64,000 nucleotides of DNA. Origin: Catenuloplanes indicus (GTDB taxonomy: Bacteria; Actinomycetota; Actinomycetes; Mycobacteriales; Micromonosporaceae). How positions within the stretch are numbered: the first letter of the stretch is position 1; the number at the start of each line of letters is the position of its first letter. Under the pieces are notes generated by a model, which searched no databases, was not told where the DNA came from, and worked only from the letters and a program-made list of their open reading frames with translations. Shown one piece after another: positions 24,700 to 35,828 of this stretch. The DNA is taken from the NCBI RefSeq assembly GCF_030813715.1, contig NZ_JAUSUZ010000001.1, positions 5,208,001-5,272,000 on the forward strand, in the 5' to 3' direction. Both the position numbers and the translations under genes were made by a program.

Positions 24700-25458
24700 G
24701 TGCTGCTCTGCATCGACATCGGGAACACGAACACCGTCCTGGCCACGTTCGACGGTGACCAGCTCCGGCACTCCTGGCGGGTGAAGACCGACGCCCGGTC
24801 CACCGCGGACGAGCTCGGGCTGATGTTCCGCGGGCTACTGGCCGGCGACGCCGTGGAGATCACCGGGGTGGCGGCCTGCTCGACCGTGCCGGCCGCCCTC
24901 CGGAACCTCCGCACGATGCTGGCCAAGTACTACGCGTCGGTCCCGAACGTGATCGTGGAGCCCGGCGTGCGGACCGGGGTGCAGCTCGCGATCGACAACC
25001 CCAAGGAGGTCGGGTCGGACCGCGTGGTCAACACGCTGGCCGCGCACAGCCTCTACGGCGGCCCGTCCATCGTGGTGGACTTCGGCACCACCACGAACTT
25101 CGACGTGATCAGCGCGCGCGGCGAGTTCCTCGGCGGTGCGTTCGCGCCCGGCATCGAGATCTCCTTCGACGCGCTCGCGGCCCGCGCCGCGCAGCTGCGC
25201 AAGGTGGAGGCGACCAAGCCGCGCTCGGTGATCGGGAAGAACACCGTGGAGTGCCTGCAGTCCGGCCTCTACTTCGGCTTCGCCGGTCAGGTGGACCGCA
25301 TCGTGGAGCGGATGACCGAGGAGATCGGCGAGGTCAAGGCCGTGATCGCAACCGGTGGCCTGGCATCGCTGGTGGTCGGCGAGTGCCGGACGATCACCCA
25401 CCATGAACCCATGATCACGTTGATCGGCCTTCGCATGGTGTACGAGCGCAACGTCTAA
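24700..25458 (+). CDS. coaX: Type III pantothenate kinase
   Basis: A 252-residue ASKHA-fold kinase that phosphorylates pantothenate, the first step of CoA synthesis; this type is insensitive to CoA feedback. Motifs are CIDIGNTNTVLATF (phosphate-1, with the catalytic Asp), EVGSDRVVNTLAA, VVDFGTTTNFDV (phosphate-2), GGAFAPGIEIS and VIATGGLA (adenosine). The GTG at 24700 follows TAGGCT (24688-24693) by 6 nt, suggesting a leaderless mRNA independent of nadC. Its presence beside panC fits the CoA pathway. Confidence 0.95.
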   Translation: MLLCIDIGNTNTVLATFDGDQLRHSWRVKTDARSTADELGLMFRGLLAGDAVEITGVAACSTVPAALRNLRTMLAKYYASVPNVIVEPGVRTGVQLAIDNPKEVGSDRVVNTLAAHSLYGGPSIVVDFGTTTNFDVISARGEFLGGAFAPGIEISFDALAARAAQLRKVEATKPRSVIGKNTVECLQSGLYFGFAGQVDRIVERMTEEIGEVKAVIATGGLASLVVGECRTITHHEPMITLIGLRMVYERNV

Positions 25459-26034
25459 TTCGAATTTCGGGTGCGCGTGCCCGGCGGGTCGAGTTGATAT
25501 TCGGCCGGTGCCATTCCGTGACGGACAGCAATCCACCGGACACGCAACCACCGCGAATCGGTGGCGGCCTTTATCCTTGCCCTGCTCGCCGAGTATGGTT
25601 CGGGGTGGGGTGTCCCTATCCGCCGCCCGCCGGTGTGCTGGCCGGGCTGCTGAGCGGACTCGCGGTGGTACCGGTGCGGCCACTTGAGTCGCCGAGTCCG
25701 AAATGCTCCGTTAGTGGCGGCCTGCTGTGACACCGCGTGACTACGGACACAACATCCACCTCGCAGTTCGCCAGGTAGCACTTGAGCGGTTCGCGGATTT
25801 CCGGTCACGATCCGGCGTCGTATCGAGGTGGAATGCCTTCCAAGCGCCCGGCGGGGAATGTCGCTTCGGTTCCCCGCACCCGCTTGACCAGGGAATCTCT
25901 TCGACAACGGCATTGTGGAAAGCTGCCCGTCCGGCACGCCACAAGACCCTTGCCCATCCTATTGACGGGCGACGCATCTTTTGAGTTATTGTTCAGGTAT
26001 TGCGGGAGAAACTTGCTCGGAAGGATAACGGCCC
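25459..26034. other. Long intergenic region before lsr2
   Basis: A gene-free stretch of 576 bp, less GC-rich than its surroundings, particularly toward lsr2. Several open frames exist on both strands but none has codon use, ribosome sites or motifs of a gene, and no tRNA fold was found. In Mycobacterium lysS occupies this position between coaX and lsr2. Lsr2 binds AT-rich DNA, so this segment could be an autoregulatory target. Confidence 0.5.
25962..25990 (+). promoter_or_regulatory. Putative lsr2 promoter
   Basis: TTGACG at 25962-25967 is followed after 17 bp by GTTATT at 25985-25990, a housekeeping-like spacing in an AT-rich segment. The implied leader is about 38 nt and carries AAGGA (26021-26025) 9 nt before the GTG. 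Confidence 0.5.
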
Positions 26035-26388
26035 GTGGCCAAGCAGATCATTCACAAGCTGGTCGACGACATCGACGGCGGCGACGCGGACGAGACGGTC
26101 AAGTTCGCCCTCGACGGTGTGCAGTACGAGATCGACCTCTCGAAGAAGAACGCCGAGAAATTGCGGTCCCTTTTCGAGCCCTACCTCGGTGCCGGAACTA
26201 AGGTCGGCCGGGGCGGTGTCGTTGTCGGCGGTCGCGCCGCGCGGGGCCGTGGCGGCGCGGCGGCGGACCGGGAGCAGAACAAGGCGATCCGCGAGTGGGC
26301 GAAGCGAGAAGGCAAGGAGATCTCCGACCGCGGGCGCATCCCGCAGGAGATCGTCGACGAGTTTCACGCGAAGGGCCCCGGGCGCTGA
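26035..26388 (+). CDS. lsr2: Lsr2-type nucleoid-associated xenogeneic silencer
   Basis: A 117-residue H-NS-like DNA-bridging protein that coats AT-rich DNA and silences acquired genes. The N-terminal dimerisation domain (MAKQIIHKLVDDIDGGDADE ... FALDGVQYEIDLSKKNAEKL) is typical. A basic Arg/Gly linker follows, and then the C-terminal DNA-binding domain IREWAKREGKEISDRGRIPQEIVDEFHA, whose RGR tripeptide inserts in the minor groove. It starts with GTG, has a good AAGGA site and a strong terminator after the stop, so it is monocistronic. Confidence 0.97.
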   Translation: MAKQIIHKLVDDIDGGDADETVKFALDGVQYEIDLSKKNAEKLRSLFEPYLGAGTKVGRGGVVVGGRAARGRGGAAADREQNKAIREWAKREGKEISDRGRIPQEIVDEFHAKGPGR

Positions 26389-26417
26389 TCACCCCGTAAT
26401 CCCCTCGTTCTGCGGTC

Positions 26418-26452
26418 AGAGGCCCGCGACGCACGGCGCGTCGCGGGCCTCT
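26418..26452 (+). terminator. Terminator after lsr2
   Basis: A perfect 15-bp stem (26418-26432 with 26438-26452) with a 5-nt ACGGC loop lies 30 bp after the lsr2 stop. It is the longest perfect terminator stem in the window. Confidence 0.88.
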
Positions 26453-26477
26453 GTGCGTATTTCCGCAGCTCAAAGAG

Positions 26478-26540
26478 TTATCCACAGCCCCCTGTTGATA
26501 ACCACAGGGCCTGTGGATAACGTGGCAAACCTGTGGACAA
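26478..26540. promoter_or_regulatory. Cluster of three DnaA boxes upstream of clpC
   Basis: TTATCCACA at 26478-26486 (plus), TTATCCACA on the minus strand at 26520-26512, and TTGTCCACA on the minus strand at 26540-26532 match the DnaA box consensus exactly. The first two form an 11-bp inverted repeat (GTTATCCACAG / CTGTGGATAAC). A 15-bp palindrome CCACAGGGCCTGTGG (26502-26516) sits between and overlaps. The cluster lies about 300 bp before clpC. Confidence 0.7.
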
Positions 26541-26833
26541 CGCGGTTCGGCCGCGGTGCGGCGTCCCCGGTTCAGCTCTGCGCGTAGCGGCCCCGGCCAG
26601 GGAACAGCGGTTCTCCGTGGCAGGTTGGTAAATACGTCGCTGACAGCCGGTACTCGGACAACTTCGAGGAGCGGCGAAGTCGGTCGGCGGCGATAGAGTG
26701 ATGGCATGGACATCCTCCGTGGATGTCCAGGCGAGGTTTACAGGCAGAGACGTGGTTTCGCGGGCAGAGGCGCTGCCACGTTTGCTCGACTCACAAGATC
26801 GAGTGCGCACGGCACGTGAGGAGCACGAGGGAT

Positions 26834-29356
<2,523 letters not shown>

Positions 29357-29366
29357 GCCGATCGTG

Positions 29367-29393
29367 AAAGGGCCCCCGGCCAGGGGCCCTTTT
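29367..29393. terminator. Bidirectional terminator between clpC and mutY
   Basis: A 10-bp stem (29367-29376 with 29383-29392), AAA-GGGCCCC paired with GGGGCCC-TTT, closes a 6-nt loop. T and A runs at the ends let it work on both strands; it touches the mutY stop. Confidence 0.85.
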
Positions 29394-30262
29394 CATGGCA
29401 GCACGTAGTGCTCCGGCAGGTCCGGCGCGGGCTGCGCCAGGCCGTCGGACACCAACCCGGCCAGGGCCCGGGTTCGCTGCACCTCGTCCGGCCAGACCAG
29501 GTCGATCCGGTGCCGGGACACCGGCACGTCCGACTGCCGCAGCACCGCCATGATCAGGCCACGGACGTGCCGGTCCGTGCCCGCGTACTTCTGCGGGCGT
29601 CGCGTCGGCCCCTCCGGCATCGGCCGGCCGGTCGCCTTCCACGCGCACGTGGTCACCACCGGGCAGTCCGCGCAGCGCGGCGACCGGGCCGTGCAGATCA
29701 GCGCGCCGATCTCCATGAACGCGGCGCTGGCCCGCGCCGCCCGGGCCGGCTCGTCCGGCAGCAGCGCCTCGCAGGCCACCAGGTCCGCCGGAGTGGTCGC
29801 CGGGCCCGCGTCCGGCTCGCCCGCCACCGCGCGGGAGACGAACCGGCGCACGTTCGTGTCCACCACCGGGTGCCGCTGCCCGTACGCGAACGCGGCCACC
29901 GCCCGGGACGTGTAGACGCCGATCCCGGGCAGCGCCAGCAACTGCTCCAGGTCGTCCGGGACCTCGCCGCCGTGCCGCTCCACGATCGCGGTCGCACACG
30001 CGTGCAACCGCAGCGCGCGGCGCGGGTAGCCCAGCCGGTCCCACATCCGGATCGCCTCACCCGGTGGGTCCGCGGCCAGCGCGGCCGGTGTCGGCCACCG
30101 CGCCATCCAGTTACGCCAGGCCGGCAGCACCCGGACCACCGGCGTCTGCTGCAGCATCACCTCGCTGACCAGGATCGACCAGGGTGAGGCGCCCGGTTCC
30201 CGCCACGGCAGGTCCCGCGCGTGCAGGTCGAACCAGTCGATTGCGGTCTCAGCAATAGTCAT
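29393..30262 (-). CDS. mutY: A/G-specific adenine glycosylase
   Basis: A 289-residue base-excision repair enzyme that removes adenine mispaired with 8-oxoguanine. The HhH-GPD domain shows VMLQQTPVVRVLPAW, LPGIGVYTSRAVAAFAYG with the hairpin, and the catalytic Asp in VVDTNVRRF. The 4Fe-4S ligands are C-x6-C-x2-C-x5-C in CTARSPRCADCPVVTTC. The NUDIX-like C-terminal domain of longer MutY proteins is absent or minimal; the chain ends at LPEHYVLP. The ATG at 30262 is chosen; upstream in-frame codons lack a ribosome site. It converges on clpC. Confidence 0.93.
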   Translation of the reverse strand: MTIAETAIDWFDLHARDLPWREPGASPWSILVSEVMLQQTPVVRVLPAWRNWMARWPTPAALAADPPGEAIRMWDRLGYPRRALRLHACATAIVERHGGEVPDDLEQLLALPGIGVYTSRAVAAFAYGQRHPVVDTNVRRFVSRAVAGEPDAGPATTPADLVACEALLPDEPARAARASAAFMEIGALICTARSPRCADCPVVTTCAWKATGRPMPEGPTRRPQKYAGTDRHVRGLIMAVLRQSDVPVSRHRIDLVWPDEVQRTRALAGLVSDGLAQPAPDLPEHYVLP

Positions 30263-30360
30263 CGCGCGACCATCCTGCCCGACGCGTCCGGTGTCCCGCA
30301 CGCTGGACCCTCCGGCGGGGGAACGCGCGCGGACGCGCCCGGATCGGGGACACTGCACGG

Positions 30361-30873
30361 GTGCAGGAGCTTGCGATCACCGTCATCGGCCACGACCGGC
30401 CGGGCATCGTCGCCGACGTCGCCGGCGTGCTCGCCGGGCTCGGCGCCAACCTGACCGACTCCACCATGACCCGGCTGCGCGGCCACTTCGCGATGACGCT
30501 GGTCTGCAACGGCCCGGCGCCGGACGCGGTCGAGGCCGCGCTCACGCCGCTCACCACGGACGGGCAACTGCTGGCCACGGTACGGGCGGTGGAGCCGGAC
30601 ACCGGCGGCGTGCCGCGCGGCGAGCCGTACCTGGTGAGCGTGCACGGCGCGGACCGGCTCGGCATCGTCGCGGCCGTCACCCGGGTGGTCGAGGAGGAGG
30701 GCGGCAACGTCACGGACCTCACCACCCGCCTCACCGGCCCGCTCTACCTGCTGATCGCGGAGGTGGACCTGCCGCCGGCCGCGGCCGACCGGCTCGCGGA
30801 GCGACTGCGCGAGGTCGCGAAGACGCTGGACGTCGAGGTGACGCTGCGCCGCGCGGAATCGGATCTGCTGTGA
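30361..30873 (+). CDS. Tandem ACT-domain regulatory protein (GcvR-like)
   Basis: A 170-residue protein built of two ACT domains: ELAITVIGHDRPGIVADVAGV ... LRGHFAMTLVC and PYLVSVHGADRLGIVAAVTRVV ... LTGPLYLLIAEVDL. The layout matches GcvR-type glycine-cleavage regulators and related amino acid sensors; no DNA-binding or catalytic domain is present. The GTG at 30361 follows GACACT by 6 nt. The stop overlaps def (GTGA), so both are probably one transcript. Confidence 0.85.
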   Translation: MQELAITVIGHDRPGIVADVAGVLAGLGANLTDSTMTRLRGHFAMTLVCNGPAPDAVEAALTPLTTDGQLLATVRAVEPDTGGVPRGEPYLVSVHGADRLGIVAAVTRVVEEEGGNVTDLTTRLTGPLYLLIAEVDLPPAAADRLAERLREVAKTLDVEVTLRRAESDLL

Positions 30874-31430
30874 CCGCGCCGCTCGACGACCTGGCCGGGT
30901 GGACGCCGGAGAGCCTGGGCGAGCCGGGCACGGTCCGGGCCGTGGTCACCGCCCCGGACCCGGTGCTCAGCCGGGCCGGCTCCGAAGTGGACCCGCGCGA
31001 CCCGGAGGTGATCCGGCTGGCCGCGGACCTGATCGCCACCATGCGCGTCTCGCCCGGCTGCGTCGGGCTGGCCGCACCGCAGGTCGGCGTGAGCTCGCAG
31101 GTCTTCTGCGTGGACGTCACCGGCCACCCGAAGGCGGTGACCGTGCACGGCGTGTTCGCGCTCTGCAACGCCACCGTGGTGGAGGCGAGCCGGTGGCGGC
31201 CCGGCCGCGAGGGTTGCATGTCCGTGCCGGACTTGACCGGCGACGTGAAGCGGGCCAGCCGGCTCGTGGTCGAGGGGCAGCTGCCCGGCAGCGGCGTGAC
31301 CGTGAAGTTCCCGGCGGACGGGTTCGAGGCGCGGGCGCTGCAGCATGAGATCGATCACTGCGCCGGCCTGTTGTTCCTGGACCGGGTGGCCGGCGCGCAC
31401 GCGGTCTACCAACGACAGACCTACCTGTGA
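30870..31430 (+). CDS. def: Peptide deformylase
   Basis: A 186-residue metalloenzyme that removes the formyl group from nascent proteins. All three family motifs are present: GLAAPQVG, EGCMSVP (normally EGCLSVP, with the metal-binding Cys) and HEIDHCAG (two metal-binding His and the catalytic Glu). The C-terminus is VAGAHAVYQRQTYL. It starts with GTG overlapping the ACT gene stop. The Met in EGCMSVP and Cys in HEIDHCAG are mild departures from the usual Leu at each position. Another def copy elsewhere in the genome is likely but cannot be seen. Confidence 0.93.
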   Translation: MTAPLDDLAGWTPESLGEPGTVRAVVTAPDPVLSRAGSEVDPRDPEVIRLAADLIATMRVSPGCVGLAAPQVGVSSQVFCVDVTGHPKAVTVHGVFALCNATVVEASRWRPGREGCMSVPDLTGDVKRASRLVVEGQLPGSGVTVKFPADGFEARALQHEIDHCAGLLFLDRVAGAHAVYQRQTYL

Positions 31431-31490
31431 GGGATACTCACGGCGCGTCGCGCGGCCGGAGCGTTCGTCGCTCGATACGGTGACCCCATC

Positions 31491-32228
31491 ATGAGAATGA
31501 CGGTTGGACCCCACCCACCCGCCGTCTACTGGCGGAGGCGCGCCGTTGTCATCGGCGCTGTACTCGTCGTCGTCATGGTGATCGTCTACTCGTGCACCAG
31601 AGGTGGCGGCACCGACACGCCGTCCGGTCAGGGAGCGGGTACGCCGTCGCCGAACGCCGACGTCACCCCCACGACCACGGTCAGCCCGTCGGTGCTGACG
31701 CCGCGCACCGACCCGCCCGGCCAGAACCAGTCGTTCAACCCGGCGCCAGAGGGCGGCTCGGCCGGCCTGCCCGCACCCGAGGACTCGCTCTTCCCGACCG
31801 CGGGCGCGGACGGGATCGTGGTCGGCGGCAACGGCGGCTGCGCACAGGGCGCGATCACGATATCGGCCGCGACCGACCGGTCCAGCGCCGCCCGCGGTGC
31901 GGGTCTCCGTTTCGAGCTGAAGATCAAGAACTCGTCGACCCAGGCGTGCACCCTGGACGTAGGCTCGCGCGAGCAGGAGATGTACCTGAAGCGTGGCGCC
32001 GAGACGATCTGGTCCTCGGACACCTGCGCCGAACCGGGCGTGTCCGACATGCGCACCTTCGCACCCGGCGAAGAGACCACGATCGGCACCGCCGGCTGGA
32101 ACGGCAAGTCGTCCGCGAAGTGCGACGCCGGCTCCGCCGCCGGCGACGCCCCCGCCGCCGGCACCTACCAGCTCTTCGGCCGTCTCTCCCAGCAGACCAC
32201 GAACCCGATAACGATCACGCTGAACTGA
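31491..32228 (+). CDS. Membrane-anchored extracytoplasmic protein, Ig-like C-terminal domain
   Basis: A 245-residue protein of unknown role. A basic N-terminus (YWRRRAVV) leads into one membrane helix (about residues 19-35, VVIGAVLVVVMVIVYS). A Pro/Thr/Ser-rich linker follows to about residue 105, then a beta-rich domain (AITISAATDRSSAARGAG ... FELKIKNSSTQACTLDVG ... TYQLFGRLSQQTTNPITITL). Its four cysteines could form disulfides. The domain resembles Ig-like/DUF4232-type folds by pattern only. TACGGT ends 9 nt before the ATG at 31491. Confidence 0.75.
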   Translation: MRMTVGPHPPAVYWRRRAVVIGAVLVVVMVIVYSCTRGGGTDTPSGQGAGTPSPNADVTPTTTVSPSVLTPRTDPPGQNQSFNPAPEGGSAGLPAPEDSLFPTAGADGIVVGGNGGCAQGAITISAATDRSSAARGAGLRFELKIKNSSTQACTLDVGSREQEMYLKRGAETIWSSDTCAEPGVSDMRTFAPGEETTIGTAGWNGKSSAKCDAGSAAGDAPAAGTYQLFGRLSQQTTNPITITLN

Positions 32229-33028
32229 CGGTGCCGACCAGGCGAAAACCGAAGCCCAAAACCCGATAAGCAGGTCTTCCCACTTCCGGCGGGGGCACTT
32301 CCCGAGTGCTCCCGCGGGCACCGGTCGTCGCTGGCGCTCCTCCCTGCCAGTCCCGCCGTGACCAGGACAGACCCCACGCAGCCGAGGCCGCACGGGCCTG
32401 CACTCTCGTGCGCTCCTCCCGCCGCGCCGCAGATTCGCCCCGGTCGGCCGCTCAGGCGCCGGCAGATGCCAGCGCTTCATCGCAGGCCGGGCTCCCGCTG
32501 GGCACCGCGCTGGATTCCGCGCTGCGTCCTTGTTTCGGGCCGCGTCCTTGTTTCGGGCCGTGTCTTCGTCTCGCGCCGTGCCTCAGTCTCGCGTCGCGTC
32601 CGGGGGTGTGCCGCACTGGCTTCGTGCGGCGTCTGCTTCCGTGCCGCTTCTGGATTCGTGCCGGGGCCGAGTCGGCATCGTGCCCTGGTTTCTTGCCGAG
32701 CCGTGGGTCCTGTTTCGCGCTGTGGCTTCAGGTGCCGCGCTGCGGAAGTCGCGGCACGGGAGAATCGCGGCGTGCGGGCAGCTCGTCGGGCCGCAGGGAC
32801 CGCGGCGTCACGAGGAGCGTGGGTCCTGGCACCGTGGAAAACCGGCTCCGATGCCGGGCGGCAAGCGGAGCCAGCGGAGTCGGAGCCCTCGGCGAGGTTT
32901 GCCCGCGGGAACATGCGGGCCGGGCCACGCCGGAAGCGGGAACAACCAGCGATTGACCTTGACTTTTGTGGAACGCGACAGAGCGCTACCGGCGTTCGGC
33001 GTCGCCACGGGGCGCGGGGGAGTGTGGC
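32229..33028. other. Gene-free low-complexity island (800 bp)
   Basis: No frame here has plausible codon use or a start with a ribosome site. Degenerate 18-bp repeats are visible, the clearest being GCGTCCTTGTTTCGGGCC at 32524-32541 and again at 32542-32559, followed by diverged units up to about 32600. The rest is GC-rich and unremarkable. It separates def and its neighbour from the disA-radA block. Confidence 0.6.
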
Positions 33029-34222
33029 TCAGACGTAGCGTTCGAGAATGCTGGCCTCGGCCAGGCGAGACAGGCCCTCGCGGACGCTGCGGGCGCGGGC
33101 GTCGCCGACGCCGTCGACGGCCTGCAGGTCCTCGACCGTGGCACCGAGCAGGCGCTGGAGGCTGCCGAAGTGGTCGACCAGCCGGTCGACCACGCTGCCG
33201 GGCAGGCGGGGGACCTTCGCCAGCAGGCGGTAGCCGCGGGGGCTGACCGGTGCGTCGAGTGCGTCGGAGGCCGGCGGGTAACCGATCGACTTCGCGACCG
33301 CGACCAGGTCGATCAGCTCGGCGGCGGTCAGCAGGTCCAGCTCGACCAGCGCCTCGTCGAGCGTGCGGGCCTTTCGGCCGGTCGGCAGGTAGTCGCGGAT
33401 GACCAGCGTGCGGTCGGCGTCGACGCCGGCCATCAGCTCGTCCAGCTGGAGGGCGAGTAGGCGGCCGTCGGTGCCGAGCTCGACCACGTAGCCCGCGATC
33501 TCGTCCGCGATGCGGCGGACCATCTCCAGCCGCTGCACCACGGCCACCGCGTCCCGCACGGTGACCAGGTCCTCGATCTCGAGTGCGGAGAGGGTGCCGG
33601 AGACCTCGTCGAGGCGCAGCTTGTACCGCTCGAGCGTGGCGAGTGCCTGGTTTGCCCGGCTGAGAATGGCGGCGGAGTCGTCCAGCACGTGCCGTTGACC
33701 GTTCACGTACAGCCCGATGATGTGCATGGACTGGCTGACGGAGATCACCGGGTAGCCGGTCTGCTTGGCCACGCGCTCGGCCGTGCGGTGCCGGGTACCG
33801 GACTCCTCGGTGTGAATGTCCGGGTTCGGCATCAGGTGCACGGCGGCGCGCACGATGCGGGTGCAGTCGCTGGACAGCACCACCGCACCGTCCATCTTGC
33901 ACAGCTCGCGCAGCCGGGTCGAGGAGAACTCCACGTCCAGCGGGAAGCCGCCGGTGCAGAGCGACTCGACGGCCGCGTCGTAGCCGAGCACGATCAGCGC
34001 GCCGGTGCGGCCGCGCAGGATGCGCTCCAGCCCGTCGCGCAGTGCGGTGCCCGGCGCCATCAGGGCGAGGTTGGCCCGGAGCGGGTCACCGGCGGCGCTC
34101 GACCCGTTCAGCCCCGGAGAACCGTTCGTCACGGCGCGAGCGGGTGAGCCGACCACGCCAGGGCGGCCAGGGAGGCTGGCACCAGCGGGCTTGCTGGCAT
34201 CTCGGTCGATCGGCACTCGCAC
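33029..34222 (-). CDS. disA: DNA integrity scanning protein, diadenylate cyclase
   Basis: A 397-residue protein that makes the second messenger c-di-AMP and scans DNA for branched structures. The DAC domain near the N-terminus has KMDGAVVLS (DGA) and GTRHRTAER (RHR), the two catalytic motifs. A helical linker follows, and the C-terminal HhH domain ([27 protein letters not shown]) binds DNA. The first 50 residues are a variable leader. The GTG at 34222 is supported by TAGACT 6 nt upstream. radA, its usual partner gene, lies just upstream on the same strand. Confidence 0.96.
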   Translation of the reverse strand: MRVPIDRDASKPAGASLPGRPGVVGSPARAVTNGSPGLNGSSAAGDPLRANLALMAPGTALRDGLERILRGRTGALIVLGYDAAVESLCTGGFPLDVEFSSTRLRELCKMDGAVVLSSDCTRIVRAAVHLMPNPDIHTEESGTRHRTAERVAKQTGYPVISVSQSMHIIGLYVNGQRHVLDDSAAILSRANQALATLERYKLRLDEVSGTLSALEIEDLVTVRDAVAVVQRLEMVRRIADEIAGYVVELGTDGRLLALQLDELMAGVDADRTLVIRDYLPTGRKARTLDEALVELDLLTAAELIDLVAVAKSIGYPPASDALDAPVSPRGYRLLAKVPRLPGSVVDRLVDHFGSLQRLLGATVEDLQAVDGVGDARARSVREGLSRLAEASILERYV

Positions 34223-34304
34223 AGTCTACGGACCGTCATCCACGAGCCGCCGTTGCGGTTCGGCCGCAGAACCACACAGTGATCATCTGTCACTCTCAGT
34301 AGCC

Positions 34305-35747
34305 TCATTCTGCCGAGAACCGGGCGGCCCACTGCAGCGCGCTCCGCAGGTCGCCGACTTCCTCCACGCGCATCCCGTCCGGCACGATGCCGGTCGAGGA
34401 CGGCCCGCACCCGGGCGGGACCAGCGCGAACCGGAAACCGAGCCGGGCTGCCTCGGCGAGCCGCCGGGGGACCGCGCCCACCCGCCGCACCTCGCCGGTC
34501 AGCCCGACCTCGCCGATCGCGGCCAGCGTCGGGTGCAGCGCGAGATTGAGCCCGCCGGACGCGACCGCCAGCGCCACCGCCAGGTCGGCCGCGGGCTCGA
34601 CCACCCGGATGCCGCCGACCGTGGCCGCGAAGACCTCCTTGTCGTGCAGCGTGAGCCGCTCGACCCGGCGTTGCAGCACGGCCAGCACCATGGCCAGGCG
34701 GGCACTGTCCAGCCCGGAGACGGTGCGCCGGGGTGAGCCCGGGACCGTGCCGCCGATCAGCGCCTGAACCTCGGTGACCAACGCGCGCCGGCCCTCCATT
34801 GCGACCGTCACACACGTGCCCGGCACCGGCTCCGCGTAGCGGGTCAGGAACAGGCCGGACGGATCGGAGAGGCTGCTGATGCCGCCCTCGTGCATCTCGA
34901 AGCAGCCCACCTCGTCGGCCGCGCCGAACCGGTTCTTGATGCCGCGGACCAGGCGCAGCGACGAGTGCTTGTCGCCCTCGAAGTGCAGCACCACGTCGAC
35001 CAGGTGTTCCAGCACGCGTGGACCGGCCACGTTGCCGTCCTTGGTCACGTGGCCGACAAGCACGGTCGCGATGCCTCGCTCCTTCGCGAGGCTGACCAGC
35101 GTGGCGGTGACCGCGCGCACCTGGGTGACGCCGCCGGCGACGCCCTCGGCCGTGCCGGTGGAGATGGTCTGCACGGAGTCGACGATCAGCAGACCGGGCT
35201 TGACCGCGTCCAGATGGCCGATGACCGCACCGAGGTCGCTCTCGGCCGCGAGGTAGAGCTTGTCGTGCAGCGCGCCCATCCGCTCCGCGCGCAGCCGCAC
35301 CTGACTGACCGACTCCTCGCCGCTGACCACCAGCGACGACGTCTCGCCGGCCTCGGCCCAGCGCTGCGCCACGTCGAGCAGCAGCGTCGACTTGCCCACG
35401 CCGGGCTCGCCGGCCAGCAGCACCACCGCGCCGGGCACCATGCCGCCGCCGAGCACCCGGTCGAGCTCCGGCACGTGCGTCGGGCGTGCCTTGGCGGGTG
35501 CGGCGCTGATCTGCGAGATCGGCCGGGCGGGCTCGGCCGGCATGCGCGAGCTGACCACCTTGCCGGAGACGACCGGGCCGGGCGCCGCCTCGATCACCGA
35601 ACCCCACTCGCCGCACTCCGGGCAGCGCCCCAGCCACTTGGGCGGCTGGTGCCCGCAGGCATCGCACTGGTAGCTCGGACGCGGCTCCTTGGAACCGCCG
35701 GAGCGGGGGCGGGTCGAGGAGGCACCGCGGGGCACAGGTCGGGTCAC
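34305..35747 (-). CDS. radA: DNA repair protein RadA (branch-migration ATPase)
   Basis: A 480-residue RecA-like ATPase that promotes branch migration in recombination. The N-terminal zinc finger is CDACGHQPPKWLGRCPECG. Walker A is GEPGVGKST at about residue 93, Walker B is PGLLIVDSVQTI, the RadA-specific motif is KNRFG, and the C-terminal Lon-protease-like domain spans residues about 290-460 (TVGGIRVVEPAADLAVALA). The GTG at 35747 is chosen because TAACGT ends 7 nt before it. Frame extension to a TTG at 35777 would pass through the promoter. RadA and DisA interact physically in Bacillus. Confidence 0.96.
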   Translation of the reverse strand: MTRPVPRGASSTRPRSGGSKEPRPSYQCDACGHQPPKWLGRCPECGEWGSVIEAAPGPVVSGKVVSSRMPAEPARPISQISAAPAKARPTHVPELDRVLGGGMVPGAVVLLAGEPGVGKSTLLLDVAQRWAEAGETSSLVVSGEESVSQVRLRAERMGALHDKLYLAAESDLGAVIGHLDAVKPGLLIVDSVQTISTGTAEGVAGGVTQVRAVTATLVSLAKERGIATVLVGHVTKDGNVAGPRVLEHLVDVVLHFEGDKHSSLRLVRGIKNRFGAADEVGCFEMHEGGISSLSDPSGLFLTRYAEPVPGTCVTVAMEGRRALVTEVQALIGGTVPGSPRRTVSGLDSARLAMVLAVLQRRVERLTLHDKEVFAATVGGIRVVEPAADLAVALAVASGGLNLALHPTLAAIGEVGLTGEVRRVGAVPRRLAEAARLGFRFALVPPGCGPSSTGIVPDGMRVEEVGDLRSALQWAARFSAE

Positions 35748-35775
35748 GGGAGCAACGTTAGCCGCGCCCACCGAC

Positions 35776-35806
35776 AAAAAAGCCCGCCCGGTCTCCCGGG
35801 CGGGCT
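35776..35806 (-). terminator. Terminator of the lpqE-like gene
   Basis: An 11-bp stem (35781-35791 with 35796-35806, loop TCTC) is followed on the minus strand by a run of six T. This is the only classical intrinsic terminator with a clear U tract in the window. Confidence 0.88.
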
Positions 35807-35828
35807 CGAAGTCTCGGAAGGCCGACGG

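Noticed and set aside
25455-25937. A 160-codon minus-strand frame between coaX and lsr2 ending in PPGTRTRNSN
   Set aside because: The composition is not protein-like, and no motif, ribosome site or promoter supports it. A tRNA was also considered there, but no cloverleaf could be folded.
26478-26540. Chromosomal origin of replication
   Set aside because: Only three DnaA boxes are present, and dnaA, dnaN, rpmH and an AT-rich unwinding element are absent. It is reported as a DnaA box cluster instead.
29393-30358. A longer MutY starting at the upstream in-frame codon
   Set aside because: The additional N-terminal residues are Arg/Gly-rich and unlike the family, and the frame would run over the promoter of the divergent ACT gene.
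32477-32914. A 145-codon minus-strand frame with RRETKTRPET-type repeats
   Set aside because: The repeats mirror the degenerate 18-bp DNA repeat. There is no start signal and the codon bias is unlike the neighbouring genes.
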